A stretch of 64,000 nt of DNA from Picochlorum sp. 'celeri' (GCA_010909725.1 JAACMV010000015.1:124001-188000); one strand, 5' to 3'; counted from the first letter of the stretch, positions 32,226 to 43,244 are shown. Numbers and translations are program-made. Notes: generated from the letters alone by a model not told the origin.

Positions 32226-32819
32226 TTAGGATTTTTCAGTATAGTTTTTGAAATACCCCTGTGGTTGGTCCTCGTCAGGCATCACTCCATAGCGACCTCC
32301 ATAGACTGCTCCAATGGGCTGTCCGGATTTTTCGCTCTTCTCTTTGTCCTCATCTACAATACCAGAGCATATAAGAACTAAATACGCCCCTATTGATGTG
32401 ATGACGGCTCCCGCAGTGGTTGTTCTAGCTCTTGCCACAGCAGTTGAATTAAAGTCCAAGTCTGTGTAGTAGATGAAAGTACTCGACATATCTCCCAAGA
32501 GCATGATCAAAGGGGCGAGCAGTCCGATGAAACCGGCCCTGAATTTACTCAGTTTGCCAGTAACCACGAGTATCGGAGTCAACACCAACATGAAAAAGGC
32601 ATAAAATGTGATGAACCAAGTGTATGCATAAACCTTGGAGCATGACGCTATACCCAAATATCCAGCCAACTGTCTGATATTTACAGCATACCCATTTGGT
32701 CCAGATGTGCAATTTTGCTGCAAACTTGCGACCCCAGAGAGAATCAGAATCCAACCAAAGACTGCGAGACCCCACGATATCAACAGGTATGGGATGATGT
32801 CGTGCTTGAGCATTCCCAT
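32226..32819 (-). CDS. Four-TM protein B of the paralogous cluster
   Basis: 197 residues from ATG 32819 (an earlier GTG is not used). It shares with protein A the order GVASLQQNC, then the Cys/Tyr loop CSKVYAYTWFITFYAFF, FRAGFIGLL, and ARARTTTAGAVITSIGAYLVL, followed by an acidic, Gly/Tyr-rich tail. Identity with A and C is low outside these motifs, so the duplication is old. The conserved Cys pair before YTWFITFY suggests a disulphide in an extracellular or lumenal loop. A TGTAA on this strand (TTACA near 32184) lies about 40 nt after the stop. Confidence 0.65.
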   Translation of the reverse strand: MGMLKHDIIPYLLISWGLAVFGWILILSGVASLQQNCTSGPNGYAVNIRQLAGYLGIASCSKVYAYTWFITFYAFFMLVLTPILVVTGKLSKFRAGFIGLLAPLIMLLGDMSSTFIYYTDLDFNSTAVARARTTTAGAVITSIGAYLVLICSGIVDEDKEKSEKSGQPIGAVYGGRYGVMPDEDQPQGYFKNYTEKS

Positions 32820-33150
32820 TTCAACTGTTCTTGTCACCACCCAATTTCAAAAACACAAAGGAAACTAGACTGAGTTTTTAAAAACCTCGTCCTGTATGGT
32901 GCGGTGTCCAAGTTTGCAGAGCCAGCACAGTGTCAGCATTCGTGCTTGGTTCGTCCAAGACAATTTCCAAGAATATCGACGCATGCCTCTGGCGAAACCG
33001 TATCAAACGTGGACTCTGATGGCCTCGAAACGTATTATAAGCTGTTCAAAACATCTGGGATATTCTATATTCTCCAACTCAATTGCCTGCACGTGTGCCG
33101 TGAAGACAAGCAGCGCTATCAAAACTCAACAGGGAAGCACGCACCTCGAG

Positions 33151-33666
33151 ATGCCTCGTTCGCCACCTAGAGGCATTGCCTTTTTGTTTTCCACCTTGGG
33201 ACTTGCAGCCGGATTCATATTGTTGGGCGGTATCGCCGCATCTCAAAATAAATGCGGGGCGACTAGGCAGGACTTTTTGCTGGCTGATGGCAGCACTGTG
33301 GTGGACTACATTGATACCTTGACTCAAGGATACCTATCACCTGGTCCTTGTGATACGTATTTTAGCTTTACATGGTTCATTACATTCTATCAAATCGTCA
33401 TTGCTATAGTTGCGTTTGTCATTGTATCGTCGGGTGGCGTGAATACATGGAGATATGGCATGATTGGACTCTTGATGCCAGTATTCTACCTTTTGATGGC
33501 GACAGCAAACGCATTCTGGTATCAAATGAACAATCTATCCATCTACAAAGGCTCAGCAAGAGCTGTATTTGCAGGGGCTATTATTGGCGCCGTAAGTGAT
33601 GTGGGCTTATTGATGACCCTGGGAGTGAGAGATGAAGGTGATTTGCCACAGACACCAGAAGAATAG
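33151..33666 (+). CDS. Four-TM protein C of the paralogous cluster
   Basis: 171 residues from ATG 33151; the same frame is open up to an ATG at 32896, which would add 85 residues without resemblance to A or B. Shared features: GGIAASQNKCGAT, then GPCDTYFSFTWFITFYQIV, WRYGMIGLLMPV, and SARAVFAGAIIGAVSD...GVRDEGD. It is transcribed divergently from gene B, with 331 bp between start codons. A TGTAA lies about 20 nt after the stop. The shared [FY]TW[FW]ITFY motif and the closing G-[MIV]-[RV]-DE are the family marks. Function unknown. Confidence 0.65.
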   Translation: MPRSPPRGIAFLFSTLGLAAGFILLGGIAASQNKCGATRQDFLLADGSTVVDYIDTLTQGYLSPGPCDTYFSFTWFITFYQIVIAIVAFVIVSSGGVNTWRYGMIGLLMPVFYLLMATANAFWYQMNNLSIYKGSARAVFAGAIIGAVSDVGLLMTLGVRDEGDLPQTPEE

Positions 33667-33735
33667 CAGCACATACATATATATTGTAAGAATACATGCA
33701 CCGATTCATTCATCTCGTAGTATATGATATATGCA

Positions 33736-35121
33736 TCATCCCCATTCTGCTGCGGAAGCCATGTAGGTCTCCATAACAGTCGACGTATCCCATCCAAGGC
33801 GCTCCATCCGAGCAACCGTTGCTTTGGTTGTGCGATGGGCCCATCCCATGGAATCCAACACCTCCTCCGCCACCAAATCCTTCTCCGATCTCGTCGAATT
33901 CCGTATCACTTCTTCTTCAAAGACATCTTGGTTTATTCTATCCTTCTTCTCCCCCAAATGCACCACACAAATACCAGCCTCGACAAAATCATGAATCTGA
34001 CACGTCTCATGCAACAAGACCAAAGGCCTCTGATTCCGTCGAGGAATCACGAGATACTTCTTCTCCGCAAACAAATCACCATACTCTACCATATATAATC
34101 TATGATATCGAGCAATATGCTCGATAGATACTTTATACTGAGGACACTGCTCGTCCCCAGGACGAACAAACAAGACATCTTTGACACCATCAGGTCTGGG
34201 CATCTCCTTCTCACCACGCACAACACTCTGAGCTATACGCTTCAAACGAAATGCATCAAGCGTACGTAACGGTGCATACATCGCACTTTTATACGAAGAA
34301 AATATATGCACACCAGAAAGACACGCGCACGCCAGCCCAGCCAATATCACATCCTGATGAACGCCAGCTGCAATCGCCAATCCCCCCCACGTCCCCACCA
34401 GAGACGCACAAATCGTCTGCGACGTCGCCTTCGCAGTTATATCACCAATATTTCCCATACGAGCAAACGATACATGAAACGCTGTCCGTGTCGAACCTCC
34501 AGTCATCCACGCTAAACCTTTCAGGCAGTTTGCTGAAGCAGCGACTGGTACAAACAGCCATGGCGGCAACGACCACGTCATAATCTCCATTCCAACCGCC
34601 ACATCCAACTGCAACGCCGCCAACACATACCACAACCGCGTCGATGAATCAAAATCTCTCGACACGAGTCTTGTCACCATCAGTGTTGCACCTTGTCCAA
34701 GACCGTCTTTTAAAATCCAGTTAAAAGCGCCAGCAACTGGAAGAGCTGTTGCAGACCCCAAACCAGCCGAATACAGTAAAAACGCAGACGCAAGAGCCCC
34801 ATTCGCAGAAGAACAGGCATGATGCAATGCTTGCCACCCCACATACGACAAGTACCGTGGTGACCCAACAGACTCTGGGTACCCAACCGGTAGAAACAAC
34901 GACCCAAGCCATTCCTTCACAGAACCTCTCCATCCCTTTGTTGCTGTATTATTAGATGATGTTAATACATCGTTTACCACCGACACAGATACATCAGGAT
35001 GTCGAATTGTCGACTCGCCATGCTGGTGATCCCCTCCAAACCGAACACTCAAGACACTTGAATCACCTCTCCGCTGTCTTATATATCCAATATATCGGCG
35101 TGTGCAACATCGCCATGCCAT
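33736..35121 (-). CDS. RUS family protein (DUF647, root UVB sensitive)
   Basis: The 461-residue single exon shows the DUF647 core from about residue 70: SLFLPVGYPESVGSPRYLSYVGWQALHHACSS, ATALPVAGAFNWILKDGLGQG, FDSSTRLWYVLAALQLDVAVGMEI, ANCLKGLAWMTGGSTRTAFHVSFAR, and NIGDITAKATSQT. RUS proteins in plants act in plastids or peroxisomes and are linked to UV-B response and vitamin B6 or auxin transport; their biochemical role is open. The Arg-rich first 30 residues may target an organelle. The C-terminal 150 residues, outside the core, look globular (VLLHETCQIHDFVEAGICVVHLGE). Confidence 0.87.
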   Translation of the reverse strand: MAWRCCTRRYIGYIRQRRGDSSVLSVRFGGDHQHGESTIRHPDVSVSVVNDVLTSSNNTATKGWRGSVKEWLGSLFLPVGYPESVGSPRYLSYVGWQALHHACSSANGALASAFLLYSAGLGSATALPVAGAFNWILKDGLGQGATLMVTRLVSRDFDSSTRLWYVLAALQLDVAVGMEIMTWSLPPWLFVPVAASANCLKGLAWMTGGSTRTAFHVSFARMGNIGDITAKATSQTICASLVGTWGGLAIAAGVHQDVILAGLACACLSGVHIFSSYKSAMYAPLRTLDAFRLKRIAQSVVRGEKEMPRPDGVKDVLFVRPGDEQCPQYKVSIEHIARYHRLYMVEYGDLFAEKKYLVIPRRNQRPLVLLHETCQIHDFVEAGICVVHLGEKKDRINQDVFEEEVIRNSTRSEKDLVAEEVLDSMGWAHRTTKATVARMERLGWDTSTVMETYMASAAEWG

Positions 35122-35294
35122 GCTTCAAATATCCCTCGCGACCACTCAGCCATGGGGAGAATTCATGAAGAACATTCTTTCCCAAAAAAAGCAGGCATCT
35201 ATGTATCTTCTATTACACACAATTAGATTGTAATAGTGAATAATAATAACATTATCGTTCTAATTTATATATAGCCTACTCTATCGAAGGAGTT

Positions 35295-36032
35295 CTAGTA
35301 CTGAGCATGTGCCTTGTTCAACAGGACTCCCTCAAACTTGGTCTGGAACCATTTCTGAGCATCCTCCTTTGTCACGCGATGCTGCACACCGACGCGAGAC
35401 TTACGAGAGCGGCGCTTTGACACTCTGTATCCTGGGCGGTCCAAGACGACGTAAAAGTCCATACCATAGATACCTGTGGATGGGTCATACTTGATGCCAA
35501 GATCAATGTGCTCTGTAATACCAAATCCAAAGTTTCCTGATGAGGAGAAGTTTCTTCTCAAGAGCTCATACTCCTTCACCTTGAGTCCGGCTTCCAAGAG
35601 CTGCATGGCCTTCTCTCCGCGGATGGTGACGCAGCAGGAAATCTTCTCATTACGACGGATACCCCACTGACGGACAGTGTATCTGGCCCTTCCGAAAATT
35701 GGCTGCTGTCCGGTGAGCTGTTCCAACACCTGTATATGATACGGATCGAGGTGAGGACTGCATTTATAACTGGAAGAAAAGAGATGGAGAATTAAAAAAA
35801 AACAAGCGTACCTTGGCAGCCTTTTGGAGACGATCTCCAGACTCTCCCACGGCAATATTGAGCACCAACTTGCTCACGCGGATATCCCTGCACAAGGCGA
35901 TAGCGATCCATCAATACGCTGTTCCATTACTCAAATAGTCGTATAATAATACTATGGAAAGACTAGGAAAGGCATCCTGCCGTAATGGAACCACAAGGAC
36001 ATCTCCGGCGCAGTCGCCGGCGACGCAGTCAT
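35295..36032 (-). CDS. RPL11: 60S ribosomal protein L11 (uL5)
   Basis: Two exons are certain: 35887-35812 ([20 protein letters not shown]) and 35729-35295 ([19 protein letters not shown]..). The second carries [52 protein letters not shown] and [11 protein letters not shown], all diagnostic of uL5. The first exon is tentative: a 32-nt piece 36032-36001 (or from the ATG at 36038) joins in the right phase and gives a total of about 180 residues, the usual length, but its donor GTCCTT is weak. L11 binds 5S rRNA in the large-subunit central protuberance. Intron sizes would be 113 and 82 nt. Confidence 0.92.
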
Positions 36033-36038
36033 GGACAT

Positions 36039-36528
36039 CAAGAACAAGCCACCACAGATACCCCTCACTCACTACTATAGTACGCTACTCTTTTCTCTGT
36101 TTACTTGAAACAAGAGTATACGTATAATATGGAGGTCCTCTGTAGAAAAATGTCTCAGTCTCCCATTCGCTTGTTCTCCCATTCACCCGACGGCTGCCTT
36201 TGTTCTTCCCCCAACGTACCGCATCGAATTACTAGACTTGTCTGGCATGGTGATGTTCTATTTATAATATGATTTAACGATGGATGAGAGGGTAATTACA
36301 GGAGAGTTTCTGCTCTGCCGCAATGGAAACTGCATTCCCGAATGTCTGTCCAGATCTCTATAGCTAGAGAGAGAGAGATCTAGATCTTCGCCAAGATCTT
36401 GACTTCCATAGTATGAGACAGTAGAGATTTCTACATTGGTCTGTCCCCCATACGACGTACTTCATTCCACATTCATATACTAGTAGTAGTAGTGTAAAAA
36501 AATCACTAGCACTTCTAGTAGTAGTAAG
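36039..36528. other. Divergent promoter region with simple repeats
   Basis: Between the ribosomal protein gene and the epimerase-like gene. It contains a GA run near 36363-36375 and TAGTAG repeats at 36479-36493 and 36517-36527. A short Gly/Cys-type hairpin (GGCGCAGTCGCCGGCGAC) lies just before it at 36007-36024. No gene is seen. Confidence 0.45.
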
Positions 36529-37980
36529 ATGAAGATGTTTCATCGTGGATGCAGAGGACCTGTAGCCACTCTCGTGGGTGTGCATGGGTTGTCGACCACC
36601 CACCCCAGATGGAGCAAGAATGTGCCATGCATTCATCCATATACAAGCAATAGTACTTTAGTAGGTCAATATAGAAGGAGAATACTGTGTTATGCGGCGC
36701 CACCATCGCCTGCAGAATACGTCGAGCATTGCAATGCCGAATACGCGGTTCCTCAGCTCATTGAGTTTGGATTTCTATCTGATAGCCCATCATATGATGG
36801 TGGAAGTAGTAGTAGTAGTAATGATAGTGTGCAGCTCCCAGTGGTACGACTGCGGCATCCGCAGGGCTCCTGCGTGACTGTCTGTTTGCATGGGGCTACT
36901 GTGACGAGTTGGAAGCGACCGGATGGGACAGAGATGCTGTCATTGGATGGATCGAATAGATATGATGGGGATATGGCTATAAGTGGGGGTATTACTGTGG
37001 CATGGCCGCAGCTTGGGTCTGGGCCTTTGCCTAGTGCGAATGGGGTGTTGCAGCATGTGCATTGGTCTGTTGCGGAGACGAGTTATTACGATAGCGATGG
37101 GGATCCGTGTCCTTCTGTTACATTGTATGCTGATCATGATGATGTATCTCAATCTTCGATGAAGGAGGAGTTTTCTCATCCGTTTCAGGCGGTGTTGAGT
37201 ATTAGCGTGGGGTTGGATGAGAAGGATGAGGCCAAGAGGCATGCTGCTGCGCAGACAAAGCTGGAAGCTCTTCGAGAGATGCGGGAGGCGGAGGGAGAGG
37301 CGGAAGCTGCGAAGAAGAAGACGAAGAAGAAAAAGGCGGATGGGTCATCATCATCAGGGAGCAGTGATGAGGATGCTGATGAGGAGGATGTGTACGAGTG
37401 TGGGCCAACCTTTGTGGTGACATACGAGCTGTCTATTATGAATACGAGCGAGAATGATGAACTGAAATTTACTTCTGGCGCGATGGCGAGGTTTGCGACG
37501 GAGCCCTTGGAGGAGTGTGCAGAGACCATCAAAGTGAGTGGGTTGGTTGGCAAGTATGTGTTGGATTACTCCAAAGATCCCATGATGCCTGCGCTGGATA
37601 TTGAGAATGATCATTTTATTAAAATAGATCCTTCTCGGAAGAACACCATGAATAGATTGTATGTGGATTGCCCAAAGGATGGAGAAGTGCTCTTCTGTCC
37701 AGGGACACAGCATCACATGGATGTTCGTAATCAGACAGGGTTTTCTGACATTCTCTTGTCGCACACCCCCGGGGCCAACGCCATGAGCATAACCGCTGCT
37801 CGAAAAGCACGACCTGTTCGTTTGAAGCCACAAGAGGTATGGAAAGGAGAAGTCAAATTCAAAGCCTTTGATCGGTATTGGGATATTTCACCCTTTGAAA
37901 TGGAGCAGGACCCAGAAGGCCTGCCCGTTCCTCCAAAATCAGAGGCATTCCCTCCTCGCCAGGCTGGTGATGATGCTTGA
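36529..37980 (+). CDS. Glucose-6-phosphate 1-epimerase-like protein, probably plastid
   Basis: A 483-residue single exon. The first 60 residues are basic and Ser/His-rich, like a plastid transit peptide. The galactose-mutarotase fold follows: VCLHGATVTSWKRPDGTEMLSLDGSNRYDG, AISGGITVAWPQLGSG and HWSVAE, with the later LVGKYVLDYSKDP and GFSDILLSHTPG. The family interconverts anomers of hexose 6-phosphates, and plants also use a relative as an NDH-complex subunit. Two things are odd: the RGG.P..FPQFG signature has Ser for Arg, and the HGFAR-type catalytic His region is altered, so activity is uncertain. A charged insert (KKKTKKKKAD, then Ser/Asp/Glu) of about 70 residues sits mid-domain. TGTAA lies 16 nt after the stop. 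Confidence 0.75.
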   Translation: MKMFHRGCRGPVATLVGVHGLSTTHPRWSKNVPCIHPYTSNSTLVGQYRRRILCYAAPPSPAEYVEHCNAEYAVPQLIEFGFLSDSPSYDGGSSSSSNDSVQLPVVRLRHPQGSCVTVCLHGATVTSWKRPDGTEMLSLDGSNRYDGDMAISGGITVAWPQLGSGPLPSANGVLQHVHWSVAETSYYDSDGDPCPSVTLYADHDDVSQSSMKEEFSHPFQAVLSISVGLDEKDEAKRHAAAQTKLEALREMREAEGEAEAAKKKTKKKKADGSSSSGSSDEDADEEDVYECGPTFVVTYELSIMNTSENDELKFTSGAMARFATEPLEECAETIKVSGLVGKYVLDYSKDPMMPALDIENDHFIKIDPSRKNTMNRLYVDCPKDGEVLFCPGTQHHMDVRNQTGFSDILLSHTPGANAMSITAARKARPVRLKPQEVWKGEVKFKAFDRYWDISPFEMEQDPEGLPVPPKSEAFPPRQAGDDA

Positions 37981-38005
37981 TGAGATTACATGGTGTGTAA
38001 AAATA

Positions 38006-38426
38006 TCATGCTTGAGCTGCTGCTGCAGGCTCTTCCTTCTTTTCTCCCCCAAAGACCTTGAGTGCTGTCGAAATACCAATACCCCACCCAGCCAAGACCG
38101 CAATCACAATCTGCATCACACATGATTTTTTGTTTCTTTGTTGTTTCTTTGTAGTCATCCATGAATAGATGTTGTTAAAAAAGCACGTACATGTTCTTCT
38201 TTCCATTCAGCAATCTGGGTGGGCTTTTCCCAACAATTATACTTGACCTCTCCATGCGCATCTGCATACACCATATGCTTATTGCTGTTAGTTCAATTGA
38301 TTACGTACACGTAGTAAGCAAGGAAGAATAAGGAAACCCACCAGCAGCATATCGACGAAGACCCCCTCCGTTGGGTGTGGTCATTCGACGGGCCAGGGGT
38401 CCGAGACTCTGTGCTATTCTTCTCAT
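38006..38426 (-). CDS. Small one-TM protein, probably mitochondrial, three exons
   Basis: Exons 38426-38338, 38284-38191 and 38110-38006 join in phase (introns 53 and 80 nt) into a 95-residue protein. The N-terminus MRRIAQSLGPLARRMTTPNG is a strong mitochondrial presequence. The middle (KYNCWEKPTQIAEWKEEH) is hydrophilic, and IVIAVLAGWGIGISTALKVF is a single TM segment; the tail is KKEEPAAAA. Size and layout fit an accessory subunit of a respiratory complex, but I do not recognise which. None of its exons alone makes a long frame. It converges on the epimerase-like gene, stops 25 bp apart, with TTACA and TGTAA both present in the gap. Confidence 0.6.
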
Positions 38427-38649
38427 ACTGTGTTTTTTATTACAGATGTGATGCAGCCACGATGGTCTTGATACTCTCAACAATTCGATGCAGTTGTTTT
38501 GAAATTCTTTAATATCACTATGTACGGAATACTACTAATAAAACATGGCAATTGCCATGATATGCGTGCTTTGATGCACGCATTTCATCATATATATCTA
38601 TTTATCTACAATGATTGCATATGTGGTGCGAATGGAGTAGGCATACAGT

Positions 38650-40075
38650 ATGCAGAAGGAAGACAACAGAATAGAAGAGCAGGAAGGGGAGTTGAAAGAG
38701 TGTTTGCACGAGTTGCATGCTGTTCTTCGGGAAGATCCATTGAATGAGGAGGTGCAACAGGTGTGTATCTGCCTTCTCTTTGACTCTGTGTTAGTACTTT
38801 TTCTTTGCTCTCTGCTGCTGTCCTGTTTGTGTGTATGCGTGGGAGGAAGGTGGATGATGATCTCTCTTTTTCTCTACCAATTGTTTGTATATACATATAC
38901 ATTGCGTGTAGATACGGTATCGTGTGTATGAATCGTTGCTAGAAGTAACATCATCTCCTTCTTCTCCTGTTCTCCCTGGAGCAAGCAAAGAGGACAAAAG
39001 AGGAGGAGAAATTTCACAGCAGCAGCTGCAGCAGCGAGGGGAGAAGAGTATTCAAAAGAAAAAGAGGAAACTAGATGTTCAGGAGAGAGAATGGTGTCCG
39101 AAAAGAAGAAGAAGAATGCATCCTAAAAATATCTATAGCATAGAAAAGCCTGATTTTGTGGAATTGAGTCGACTGTATCCCAGCCTAAAGCCCTTTTTAA
39201 AGACCACAACAGTAAACACATCTGCTGCTGCTGCTGCCTCCTCGGATGAGGGTTGCAGAAGAATGAGCATTGATTTTCAGGACGATGATGCATGTCGTGA
39301 GCTTGTTCGAGTACAACTGCATCATGATTTTGGCATAGAGTGGAGTCTTGATCCACCCTATCTTGTACCACCATTGGCAAACCGACTCAACTATATCTGT
39401 TGGTTGGATGATATCTTGTCGCTTTGGAGTCGTCACCGGACTGAAAGACGGTGTATTTTGGATATTGGATGTGGTGCAAATCTCATTTATCCATTGCTTG
39501 GTGCCTCATATGTAGGATGGAGGTGTATTGGATGTGATGTGAATGCTGATGCGCTTCGAGTGGCTGCAAGGAATAGAGAAGCAAACCCAGATCTTGCTCC
39601 CCTCATCCATCTCAGACTGGTATCCATGCAGCCATGTCAGCAACAGCCTGATGATGGTGAGACGAAGAACCCAAAGGGAATCATCAGCTCTTGTATCAGA
39701 GATGATGATGGCGAATTGGATGCATGCATGTGCAACCCACCATTCTTCAGCAGAGAGGAAGAAGCAGGGAAGAATCCAAAAACAGCATTTGGTGGGGTGT
39801 CTATGGAAATGGTCTACCCTGGAGGTGAAGAAGCATTTATCAAAAATATGATCCGGGATTCAGCAAAGCATACCACGGCATGTACATGGTTCTCATCCAT
39901 GGTCGGGAAAAAATCTACTATGAAGATGGCTCGCAAGATGATTCACGACCTTGGGAGGACAGTCGTTCGAACGACAGAATTTGTACAGGGGAAAACCTCC
40001 CGATGGGCTCTTGCGTGGAGCTTTGTGGCTCCCCAAGATGTCGCACTCAAACCCCTCTCTCGAACAATATTATAA
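38650..40075 (+). CDS. METTL16: METTL16-type RNA N6-adenosine methyltransferase (FIO1-like)
   Basis: Exons 38650-38760 and 38912-40075 (151-nt intron) give 424 residues. The catalytic part starts at MHPKNIYSIEKPDFVELSRLYPSLKPF and shows LNYICWLDDIL, ILDIGCGANLIYPLLGASYVGWRCIGCDV (SAM motif I), the catalytic CMCNPPFF (NPPF), GGVSMEMVYPGGEEAFIKNMI, and FVQGKTSRWALAWSF, all in METTL16 order. The enzyme methylates U6 snRNA at the ACAGA box and hairpins in SAM-synthetase mRNA in animals. As in plants, the animal C-terminal VCR domains are absent. A 110-residue N-terminal extension, partly coiled coil and partly Gln/Lys/Arg-rich with CAG-rich codons, is unusual. Confidence 0.9.
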
Positions 40076-40113
40076 CAAATTCAAAACGTCAATATTGTAC
40101 ATATATACTAGAA

Positions 40114-40870
40114 TCACTGCAATGCCATCTTTGAAATGGCAGTGATCTTTTGATACAAAGGAATCATTTCCTTTGGCTTATCAACAGAGCCACCCAATAA
40201 ATCTGCAGCTGAAACCCCTTCTCCATACACGGCATGATTTTTCTGGTCATCAATCCTCATACCACCACCTGATAAAGAGAAATCAAAGATGACTCCTGTC
40301 GAGCACGATGCTGACACCCAGTCAGATGGAGATACAGATATCTGGTCATTAGGGCCATGGTCTGCCAAGGGCCACAATTGAACAGTCACGTCTGATCCAA
40401 ACTCTGTGTACTCGTTATCAATCAACTTTTGAATAGAGGATTTGGTCAAGGCTGACATCAGAGTTCTACTCTGTTCGTACCCAAAAAAGGCACCGAGTTC
40501 GAGTTTTTTCAGTGTGACAAAGCAGGGTGCTGTCCATGACCCAGACGAGGATTTGGCAATTGCAAACCCAGTGCCATACGCTCCCCCAGCAAACACACCT
40601 GCTCTCCAAGAGTTAAGAAATACAAGGCACTTTGAGCTTGCCTGCGTAGGGTGAGTGCGATCGAGTGAAACACATTGAAATTTCATGGCCCGACAGGGTC
40701 GACACGATATTTTCAACCATAAACACCAAATACTATGATTAAATTCGTACCAAAAACGCTGGAGAAATAGTCTTTGCTTCAAAACGGCTGCTTTCCTCTG
40801 AAACAGTCCCGAGAAGGTCATCCAAAAGGGCTTGTCCTTGGGTGCAGGCTTCGGTTAAAGCTTCCGACAT
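40114..40870 (-). CDS. SYLF-domain (Ysc84-like) lipid-binding protein
   Basis: Exons 40870-40751 and 40641-40114 join in phase 0 across a 109-nt intron, giving 215 residues. The first 45 residues are helical (MSEALTEACTQGQALLDDLL). The SYLF core begins ASSKCLVFLNSWRAGVFAGGAYGTGFAIAKSSSGSWTAPCFVTLKKLELGAFFGYEQSRTLMSAL and ends with DFSLSGGGMRIDDQKNHAVYGEGVSAADLLGG, as in Ysc84/SH3YL1 proteins, which bind phosphoinositides at membranes and actin patches. No SH3 or FYVE domain is attached. The last 20 residues (IPLYQKITAISKMALQ) are typical of the family end. Confidence 0.87.
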
Positions 40871-41093
40871 GATGTACCGTTAATTTTAATCGATAATAAT
40901 TGTATAATTGATTTTAGGACTCCATAATAAGCGGCAAGGCGACTAGGGTACAATCAATCGGATGAAATACCCTAACATTATGTTGGGTGCACTACAACCA
41001 CAGCAGTACTCTTGTGTACCAATTGATTGGAAGGCCCCTGCTGATAGATCGAAAACACGTGAGACGATGCTTTATGTTACATAATGCGGATGA

Positions 41094-43244
41094 TTACAAT
41101 GGAGAGGTGGCCTGCGCGAGCCATTCCAATTCCTCTGATGCATTCTCAGCCTCAAGCCGTGGAGCGAGGGCTTGGTAGACTTGCTGATGATAGGTGTTCA
41201 CCCATTCAATCTCGGAGGGCGACATCATCTCTTTATTCATCATTTTCTTTTGAATAGGACACATGGTGAGTCTGCTAGATCCGTAGTACGACTGTCCTGC
41301 GAACCTAAAGGTTGTTGGTGCCTCAACAATCACAAAGAGGTTTTCAATTCTGATTCCAAAGGCGCCATCTTCGTAATATCCAGGCTCATTGGAGCACACC
41401 ATTCCAGGGAGGAGGGGCTGTGTGTTTCCAAAACGATGGCTGATTGATTGTGGTCCTTCGTGGACGTTGAGTGCAGCACCAACACCATGGCCTGTTCCGT
41501 GTCTGTAGTTGAGACCCATGCGCCACAGGGGAGATCTTGCAAGCGTATCGAGGGCGCATCCTGGCGTTCCTTCAGGATACACAACCTGATCCAGTTGAAT
41601 GTGCCCCTGCAACACTGCAGTGAAACACGCTTTTTGGTGCTCTGTTGGTGTTCCAAAGTGCATTGTTCTGGTGATATCTGTGGTTCCACAGTCATACTGA
41701 CCTCCAGAATCCACCAAGAGCAAGGTGTTGGCATCTACAGTCTTGCAAGTTCCAGGTTGTGCTCGGTAGTGAATGATGGCTCCGTTCGGCCCTGCTCCAG
41801 CAATAGTTGGGAATGATGGCTCGATAAATCCTTCCTGAGCAGCCCTGTATCCAGTCAGATGTTCATCAATCTCCACCTCAGTCAGCGTCTTGCCTGATGC
41901 AATCGTCTTTTCCAGCCAGCACAAGAATTTGGTCAAAGCCACACCATCGCGCAGATGTGCTTCCTTATGGCCCTCGAGCTCTGCCACATTTTTGACACCC
42001 TTGGCCTGACTGACTGGTGATGCTCGTGCAAGTATGGGAGATGATGGACGAGACCTCTTTCTCCCGCCGGTTTGTTTCTCCGCGCCTTCCAACGCCGACA
42101 CTTTCATAGCAAAACTAACTTTTGATGGATCCATCCAGATCTTTCCACCTTTCTTAGCAATAGCCAGAACAGCATCAAATGCCTCAGCATATGGCTTGAC
42201 AGTCACCTTGGCCTCTGCCAAATGTTTGGAAATTGCGTCATCAACCTTGTCAGCGTCAATGAACAACATGGCTTCAGAATCTGTAATGATAACGTATGAT
42301 AAAAATACTGGATTGTATGGTACATCAGATCCTCTGAGATTCAAAAGCCAAGCAACCTCATCAAGCATGGTCACAGCAAGGGCATCTGCCCCAGCCTCCT
42401 TCATCTCTGCCCTCATTTGACTGATTTTATCAGCTGGTGACATTCCAGCCCATTTCATGTCGTGAATGCGAAGCCCAGCCTTGGGCGCCGCTGGACGATC
42501 AGCCCCCCATGCCTGATCAACTGGGTTCTCGCTCAATGACACCAACTCCATTCCAGACTCTTCCAAATGCTTCTTCAAAGCTTCCGCAGAATCAATGGTA
42601 TGCACCGTTGGGTCAATACCAACCTTTGATCCTTCTTTCAGCGTCGACACCAGCCAATCTTTAATCTACATACACAACACAATAAATTCTCAGGTTGAGG
42701 TATGTATCAAGCTGACGAATACACATTATTATTCTACTATAAGAGAACGTACATCCGGAACCCCAGGAGTACCTGCCTTCATCAACGTCCATTCAGAAGA
42801 CAGCTGCTCCCCAGCCTGCAAGAAGTATCTCCCATCTGTCCACAATGCAGCAACATCATGAGTCACCACAGCAGTCCCAGCAGACCCATCAAACCCTGAA
42901 ATAAATTCCCTTCTTGCATGACAATCCGGAGGATACTCACTCATATGCGGATCTTCAGATGGAATGATGAACGCATCCACCCCCAACCTCTTCATCACAT
43001 TCCGCAATCCCCCAAGTTTGGCACTCACTGCCTCTTGTACAGCACTCATCGTCACCACACAATGCCTGCCGCTCGAGTACCGTGCACTCTGTCGTGAGGA
43101 ATACCTAGAAAATGGACCTGATGCTCTATAACGCCTGCTTTCAAGAAATCGACCAGGCACACACGAGACAAACGTATTGTGGGTACAAACACTCCTCTGT
43201 AAATTTCTCGTGCACCAATGACGCGCAACCAACCCAAAGCTCAT
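41094..43244 (-). CDS. Xaa-Pro aminopeptidase (aminopeptidase P, XPNPEP1-like)
   Basis: Exons 43244-42753 and 42665-41094 join in phase 0 (87-nt intron) restoring KAGTPGVPD-IKDWLVSTL; total 687 residues. The creatinase domains come first (PSEDPHMSEYPPDCHARREFISGFDGSAGTAVV). The pita-bread catalytic domain has all five metal ligands: LLVDSGGQYDCGTTDITRT (two Asp), HGTGHGVG (His), NEPGYYEDG (Glu) and GIRIENL (Glu). A basic insert (EKQTGGRKRSRPSSP) sits between domains. The N-terminal 65 residues are Arg/Ser-rich and targeting-like; the Met at residue 66 begins the mature-type sequence, so dual localisation by alternative starts is possible. The enzyme removes N-terminal residues before proline. 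The stop codon overlaps TGTAA. Confidence 0.95.
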
